Assembly (NCBI RefSeq): GCF_033958435.1
Contig: NC_134137.1
Coordinates: 256,044,501-256,108,500 of the forward strand
From: Carettochelys insculpta
Lineage: Eukaryota > Chordata > Testudines > Carettochelyidae
DNA length: 64,000 nucleotides
Reading direction: 5' to 3'
A program made the position numbers and the translations under genes. The notes below the pieces were generated by a model. The model was given only the letters and a program-made list of their open reading frames with translations, was not told the DNA's origin and ran no database searches. Positions 57,790 through 64,000 of this stretch are shown one piece after another (position 1 is the stretch's first letter; each line of letters starts with the position of its first letter).

Positions 57790-59150
57790 TTTTCATCAAT
57801 CTCACATAGAACCGGCTCAAGCCCCCACCCAGTAGCCTGGGAAATTCACACACCCCTGGGTGTCTTGGAAAGGCAATGTTCCCCCACTCGCAAGCACAGA
57901 GTCTGAGTGTAGAAAATAAACTTTTAATGAAAGAGGCAGAAAAGTCATAGGGCATAAGCTTGGGAAAATACCACACCTAGAGTTCATAACCAATCCTCAA
58001 GTAACTGTCCCAGCTCAAATGGATTGAGCAGTGTTCTTTGCCTCTCAGGCTCACCAGTCCATTATTGTAACCAGCCAATCCACACACCCAAACTTTCTTC
58101 ATCCCCCCTCTTTCAAATGCCCCACTTACAACTCAATCCAGTCTGTGTAGGCCCTGACACATGACTCTGATGCATTCCCTCATTGAACCAGAGGCAATGC
58201 CACCTTTGTGCTGCTCTGGTGTTCTGCTTGCTCCCTGACAGCGTCCCCATCGCCCTCCTGCTGATCGCTTCTACCGGCCACCCGCTACTTCTCCTACCAG
58301 CCAACCGTGCGCCGCTTCTCTTACCTGGCGCCTGCTGGTCACGCCTGTCGTCTGTCTGCTACTCCTCCTGCTGGCTACCTGCCAGTCATGCCTGGCGTCT
58401 GTCCGCTGCTCCGCCTACCGCCCACCCACCAGTCACACCTGCCATCCACCCGCTGCTCCTGCTACTGGCTGCCTGCTACATGTGCCTGCCATCTGTCTGC
58501 TGTTCTTCCTACCAGCTGTCTGCCGGTTGCCTGCTGCTATCTTGGAGGTTTTGGCTGTAGGCAAAACCCTGTGATTCCAGCTCCCAATGATTTCAGTTCA
58601 TAGTGGTATTCAGCTCTGGGCCCAGCCACAGCATCTCAGTATCCACCAAGGTGCATTCTCACAGAATAATTATAGACCTATCTTTAGATCTACCTTTGAA
58701 CAGTGGGGGGAGAACTAGTCAAACCAGTCTTACAGCTGTATAGCCAAAAAGCTTCCAGACAGCTGGTTAAACCATTATGCCTCCCCTCTTTTCTCCTCAC
58801 CATGCTTTGAGGGAGGGGGCCCTCCACAATCCATATCTTACACAGTTATGATGATTGGTATGTAACACCACCCCCCCAAAAAAATTCAAGAATTGTTGAG
58901 GCTTCACAATTCTTACACTGGGTGATAGCATAAACTGTGGCTTTACAACAATGTGTTGTTTACAATAGACAAATCATCCTTGCTTTGCCTGTTCCCATCA
59001 GGTTTTGTTTACAAGGCATTACATATGCACACCTTTGCATTTTCATGCAAATGATCTTTGAAGGACACATTCCCCAACTCCTTCAGTGGTATTGAGCTCC
59101 TGCTGGCACATTCCTTGCATCAACAAATAACACACTGAGTTTGATTCTGC
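57790..59150. repeat. Long dispersed repeat, unsplit copy (empty site for Harbinger copy C)
   Basis: Homologous to 39140-39990 plus 44029-44250. The site ATTCTTACACTGGGTGATA at 58908-58926 holds a single ACT and no Harbinger. The inside includes a stretch of CTGCTGG/CTACCTGCC-rich tandem words (58240-58550); the frames there are by-products. An AAAATAAACTTTTAATG near 57914 could be a polyadenylation signal if this is an LTR. Confidence 0.65.
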
Positions 59151-59316
59151 AGTCCTGACCCAGACAACATGCTCATGGAAATCAAAGGCCAAAGGCTAGG
59201 AAATACTGAGGGGTGAGGGCAGGTTGTCTTTCCTCAAATACTGCTAGCCAAACATTTTTCTTTAGTTCTTCTAACAAGTTCCATGAAGCATAAAAAATGA
59301 TGACCCTCATTTACCA

Positions 59317-59556
59317 CAAGGGAGGGGAACCTTTTTTGGGGTTGGGGCCACTGACCCAAAGACATATCAGTTGGAGGCTACAGAAGCAAGAAGCAAAAAA
59401 CCAACAAAGAAAAACCCACTTCACTGATGTAGTCTGTCACTGTAGCAGGGGCATATGAGGGAAGTCAGGGCTATAGAGACTTGGTGTGAGTGTGCAGGAG
59501 CAGGCTGAGAATTGGGGGTGATCTGGGTCAGAGCGGGGCCAGGGTTCTCCACCCTG
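59317..59556. mobile_element. hAT-type MITE with 8-bp duplication
   Basis: Flanked by ATTTACCA (59309-59316) and ATTTACAA (59557-59564), 7 of 8 identical. Left end CAAGGGAGGGGAACC; right end is the complement of CAGGGTGGAGAACC. No coding capacity. Confidence 0.75.
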
Positions 59557-59564
59557 ATTTACAA

Positions 59565-62200
59565 CAATAATAAACTATAGTGGTCAGAAACACCATGGCT
59601 ACTTAGTGGCCTGCAGGAATGGGACATATTTGGTGGGAAGGATTGTCAGCTCCCAGTCTGAGCTGCCTGTTCTTGATTTTGAAGCTTCACTAAGAATATT
59701 GATTGGTGTAAGTTAAGACATCAATCACACATTTGGTGGAAGTCACCAGGGCCATGTCAAACAAATCCCTGATTTCCAGCAAGTGTATAATATTTTATCA
59801 CTTTGTCATCTAACTTTTCTTGAAAACAGAATAACTTATGACATCTCTTTGTCCTGGTCTCTTTATCATCTCACATTTCTCTGTTTTCTCTCTTCTTTTA
59901 GCACCCATTGCTCAAATATTTATTTTTGAGATAAAAGAAAAAAAGAAAAGTAAAATAAATAAAATGGAGGGAGAAGAGTAGACAGGCCTTAGAAATATGT
60001 TCCTTCTAAGAGCTATAATTTAGGGGTATCCTTTTATTATGTGTGTGTAGAGTGTTTAGCCCAATGGTTGCAGCCTTGCAATGCTACCTAATACCAGTAG
60101 CAAATAACCCTCCACACAATGGATTTCATGCATGCTGGGAAGTCGCAGCTACCTTGCCCTGCCCACCTTCTGGCTTTTTCTCTTTTCCCATGTGTATCAC
60201 TGGCTGCATGGAAATTTTGTGCCAGGCTCCGAATGGATCTATGTGGTGGTCTCATTCTAGGGAATTGTGGTGGTGCTGTAGCCCACTCCAGCAGGGAGAG
60301 GGTTACAGATAAGGCAGAGGAGATTTACACAATCCTGTCCAGTTAGGGGAGGGGCAGTCAGCCAGGCTGCGCCCTATACAAGGCTGCAAAACTGAGAAGC
60401 GCTCACTCCTGCTCTGGCTAGGAAGGAAAGAGAAGCGCTTTAGGTGGAGCAGTACTGAGCAGACTCAGGGGAGCTGGAGAGAAGCTTTGCCTGACACCTG
60501 CCAGGCTGTAGGCCTTACGTAAGGGCCAAGAAGGTTCAGGGGTCCCGAGGAAGTGGCCCAGGGAACAGGAGCAGTAAGGGGGAGAAGGAGATCAGGAGAT
60601 GGCTGCCTCCAGAAGGTCCCTGGGTCAGGATGCAGAGCAGTGCATGGGCCTGAGTCCCCCCACCCCCACACTTCTCCTTGTACCACATCTAGCCACCATG
60701 GAGTGTGACCTTTAAAGACTTCAGATTGCCTCTGAGGCCAGGGGCTAGACTTTGGGGATGCAACTGGCTCCAGGGTCAGGTGAAGGACTGAGAACTACAG
60801 ACACTCGCAGAAGGGAGCGAGAGACCAGATCAGTAGGCACTGCTGGAGGGCAGCGTCGGAAGTGAACACCACAGTCCATGGAATGATACAGTTCCCCAGT
60901 CAGAGGGTGGAGACAGCAGAGCAGAAAGTAGAGCAGTGATAGGCAAGACACCAGCCAGAAGGCAGCACCCTCCAACAGACTGAGCTAATTCCCAGTGTAA
61001 CCAACAGGAGGTGCCTTGGCAGGGAGTGAGGACCCTGCTACAGAAACCCTGCATGTTTGTTACTCAGTAATGCCAATGGAGTGCTGTTCTAATGAAGTCT
61101 TTGCTAGGTCTGAACCAAAAACATTACTAACTCTGAGAAATTAAAGCTCCAGAACTCTGCAGCTCAGGATCATTTTCTTCATTAAACATAAAACATCTGA
61201 AGGAATAATACTTTGAAATGTGATGCTATTACAGCTGCACATGTTCAAGCAAGTTACCACATATATTTTTTGCCTATTAGTACACAAAGCATGTAGCACT
61301 GCACTGTTATATGCCCTGAAAGATTCTGCTTGTATGTCTCTTCTTTAAGGTAGCAACAGAACTAGAGATCACATTAGACCCCAGGTGTCACTATTATTGT
61401 ACATTGGCTCAATTCCCAAGAATTCCTTGAAGCTTTTATAAATATATGAATCAGTAGTAACAGCTCTCACTAGAGCAGGCACAAGATCTAGGTTTTGTTT
61501 TCACTTCATGAATTCTGTTCTGCAGACTTGCCCACTGTGATGCCATAACAACACAGAGCCATGTAATGCTTTCAGACAGCTTGAAAGGCTTTATTCTTCT
61601 GCACAGCCAGCCCACATTTTTCATGCCGTGAAGGCTCTTGTATCCCTCCTCCGACTGTGCCACCCATGACCATATGTAACTACATACTGGTAATAACACA
61701 GAAGCATTTTTAGTAGATTTCTCTGCAGTGCCTGTATTCCTCACTGGGCACTATTCTGTGTCACGACAATGTTATCTGTCCTTGGAAAGCCATCTCAGGA
61801 ACCTGGAACCAAGTTTTAGCTGGTAAATGCTGGAGATACTAATTTTCAAATGCTTAGCTTTAAAATGTAGTTGCATTTTTAAACTTAATATATTGTTTCT
61901 TCTTGCTCTTCCCACTCATTATTGTATAATTATGATATTAAATACAAACCAGTTAAATATGAAGCAACTGAATGCACACAGCATGTTGTTCATTTTTTTC
62001 CATCTCCACTGTTCAGTGACAGTACAGACTGGAAAATGACCATAAGCGTAGAAGCAAATTAGCTAGAATAGAATTAAACCCAAGAAGTTACACAAAGCAA
62101 GAAATGTGTTATGAGTTCAAAAGTAGTCAACATCCCATGTTAAATTAAATGATCTGATGCTATCTCTTGATATTTAATCCTTCTTACTGCATTGACTTAT
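59565..62200. other. Stretch without a recognised gene, possible retroelement fragment
   Basis: 60330-61060 is GC-richer and has a TATACAAGG stretch followed by GCTCACTCCTGCTCTGG, which could be the promoter end of an LTR, but no second LTR or internal genes are seen. The rest is AT-rich without features. Confidence 0.25.
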
Positions 62201-62314
62201 TACATAGGTAAGTGGCTCCTAGTTCAACAAGTGTAATTTGCTTTGGGACCAAAACAAAACAGCTCCTTCAACGTCCATTCCTTATTAATTTTACAGGGAA
62301 GATTTATATGCCAA

Positions 62315-62580
62315 CAGCCCTTCCGACAGGGAGAGGCAAAGGGGGCAACTGTCCCAGGGCCTGGCAATACAAAAGGGCCTGCAGCTCCCGGCCACCATGC
62401 TCTGGCCTTTTAAATTCCTATTGGAGCACCACATGGCATGCTCCGGGCAGTACCAAGGGCTCGGGGGCGGACTGCCCCCAGCCCCACCCCTTCTGCCAGA
62501 GGCCTTGCCCCTGATGGGTGTGTGGAGCATGCTCCCCCGACACCATGCCCAGGGGCTCAACAAGGCTATCGATACCACGG
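62315..62580. repeat. Copy of the GGGGCA-type dispersed repeat
   Basis: GAGAGGCAAAGGGGGCAACTG, GGCCTGGCAATACAAAAGGGCC and GAGCACCACATGGCATGCTCC parallel 35855-36045 (GGAGGCAAAGGGAGCAGTGG, CAATTCAAAAGGGC, ATACCACATGATGCATTC). The class is unknown to me. Confidence 0.5.
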
Positions 62581-63019
62581 TATGCCAAACAAATAATAGT
62601 CAGCGCTGACACAATTCTACCAAATGTAATGCTAAAGTTAGAATTTAGAAATGTCTAAATTCTATATATATAGTTATTTACTAAAAATGAAGTTATAAAT
62701 TGAAGTTGCAAATTTCTCCTTGTATGTGCAGATAACACATACAACCCCAAACATAAGAGGGAGATCATTTTAAGTTATTCTAGTTCAGATATATACAAGT
62801 ACTGTGGGCTCTTACATCACTTTAAACAATTGATGAAACAGCACAGATTGAACATCTCTAGTCTGGTATTCTCTGGTCTGGCAACATCTGTAATCTAGCA
62901 TGATTTTGGTTAGACGGACAACCACTTTACCATGTAAAGTTTGTTTATAGCCACCAGTCCTGACTCTTCAAGTTCTGTGCTGTTATTTAGCTGTAATTTA
63001 CCCAGCTCTGCTCACATAT
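62581..63019. other. Stretch without a recognised gene
   Basis: Includes GATTGAACATCTCTAGTCTGG at 62845-62865, which resembles the start of a Tigger-like repeat. No second end was found. Confidence 0.3.
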
Positions 63020-63381
63020 CTATACCAGCGATATCATAACAGGACCTAACCACATCAACCACACCATCAAGGGCTCATTCACCTGCACATCTACTAATAT
63101 AATATATACCATCATGTGCCAGCAATGCCCCACTGCAATTTACATTGGCCAAACTGGACAGTCTCTACATAAAAGAATAAATGGACACAAATCAGATATC
63201 AGAAATGGTAACTTACAAACACCTGTAGGAGACGACTTCAATCTCCCTGGACACTCAGTAACACTTTTAAAAGTAGCAGTCCTACAATGAAAAAACTTCA
63301 AAAATAAACTCCAAAGAGAAATTATAGAGCTGCAATTCATTTACAAATTTGACACTATCAACCAAGGATTGAACAGAGACT
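63020..63381 (+). pseudogene. Penelope-like endonuclease fragment, left part
   Basis: The + strand reads GSFTCTSTNIIYTIMCQQCP, TAIYIGQTGQSLHKRINGHK, SDIRNGNLQTPVGDDFNLPG, then VAVLQ, a TGA near 63288, and KNFKNKLQREIIELQFIYKF with DTINQGLNRD. It aligns with 38210-37763 almost residue by residue, including the IYIGQT core of the GIY-YIG nuclease. The C-terminal EWLANNSSSFFSLDF continues after the MITE at 63839. Confidence 0.82.
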
Positions 63382-63835
63382 TGGGCTATATCTACACTAG
63401 TCCAAAACTTCGAAATGGCCATGCAAATGGCCATTTCGAAGTCTACTAATGAAGTGCTGAAATACATATTCAGTGCCTCATTAGAATGCAGGCAGCTGCA
63501 GCACTTTGAAATTGATGTGGCTCATCGCCGTGTGGCTCGTCCAGATGGGCTCCTTTTTGAAAGGACCCTGGCAACTTCGAAATCCCCTTATTCCTATCTG
63601 CTGTTAGGAATAAGGGGATTTCAAAGTAGCTGAGGTCCTTTCAAAAAGGAGCCCCATCTGGCTGAGCCACGTGGTGGCCAATGTAAATTGCAGTGGGGCA
63701 TCGCGTCAATTTCGAAGTGCCGTGGCTGCTGGCATTCTAATGAAGCACTGAATATGTACTTCAGCGCTTCATTAGTAAACTTTGAAATGGCCATTTGCAT
63801 GGCCATTTCAAAGTTTTGGGCTAGTGTAGACACAG
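63382..63835. mobile_element. Palindromic MITE inserted in the Penelope-like fragment
   Basis: Left TGGGCTATATCTACACTAG and right complement of CTGTGTCTACACTAG. The halves are inverted copies (AACTTCGAAATGGCCATGCAAATGGCC at the left; GGCCATTTGCATGGCCATTTCAAAG at the right) turning near 63600. ACT lies on both sides (63379-63381 and 63836-63838) and may be the duplication, though one-base shifts are possible. Confidence 0.75.
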
Positions 63836-63838
63836 ACT

Positions 63839-64000
63839 CGGAGTGGTTGGCCAATAACAGCAGTAGTTTCTTCTCTCTTGATTTTCATGCCTACACATTA
63901 GCTACTGACAATGGGCCACATCCTCCCTGACTGAACTGACCTGGTTTTTCCTCTCTTGATGTTCACAACTCCACATTAACTGCTGATAATGGGCCACATC
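63839..64000 (+). pseudogene. Penelope-like fragment, right part, with a direct repeat at the window edge
   Basis: Finishes the endonuclease frame (SEWLANNSSSFFSL, DFHAYTLATDNGPHPP, stop near 63930). Segments 63870-63922 and 63948-64000 are two direct copies of about 53 bases (TTCTCTCTTGATTTTCA against TTCCTCTCTTGATGTTCA, both ending AATGGGCCACATC). The window ends exactly within this repeat, so further copies may follow. Confidence 0.7.

Overview
This window looks like non-coding nuclear DNA of a vertebrate, most probably a turtle (order Testudines) or a close sauropsid. I infer that from the repeats: many inverted-repeat elements ending in a GTCTACAC core, PIF/Harbinger transposons in three near-complete copies, Penelope-like retroelements with a GIY-YIG endonuclease, a CR1 tail, hAT elements with 8-bp duplications, and two other LINE types. 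I found no host gene, rRNA, tRNA or CRISPR array. Most open frames are short or are shadows of transposon genes in GC-rich DNA.

Layout. 1-3380: AT-rich DNA with a Tc1/mariner-like element (1269-2092) and a small MITE (2392-2608). 3381-7154: Harbinger copy A. 9125-10065: a palindromic MITE and a hAT MITE. 10852-19588: an endonuclease/reverse-transcriptase LINE on the minus strand with a perfect 15-bp target duplication, split by Harbinger copy B (11402-16042). 20428-22340: MITEs and a hAT element. 22341-37500: mostly featureless AT-rich DNA with a hAT element (28600-29017), an inverted pair of repeat ends (33380-33735) and Penelope-like tails. 37560-38215: a Penelope-like endonuclease fragment. 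39991-44028: Harbinger copy C inside a dispersed repeat. 45013-45695 and 52207-52917: two Harbinger MITEs. 47690-50395: a CR1 tail, a Harbinger derivative and a LINE fragment with a restriction-like endonuclease. 57327-59556: another MITE, a repeat holding the empty site of copy C, and a hAT MITE. 63020-64000: a Penelope-like fragment split by a MITE.

How the genes work together. Each full-size Harbinger carries two convergent genes: a DDE transposase (HARBI1-like, one intron of about 125-210 bp) and a Myb/SANT-like DNA-binding protein (the NAIF1-like partner). In copy B the transposase reads through 412 codons with DDE residues and splice sites intact, but its Myb partner has one premature stop. 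Copy C has two stops in the transposase and a stop plus a frameshift in Myb. Copy A lost about 53 transposase codons, including the second catalytic Asp, without losing frame. The MITEs keep the termini and subterminal palindromes of copy B.

The most informative signal is stratigraphy. Several insertions can be read as 'host repeat, target duplication, guest element', and paralogous empty sites for two of them lie elsewhere in the same 64 kb.
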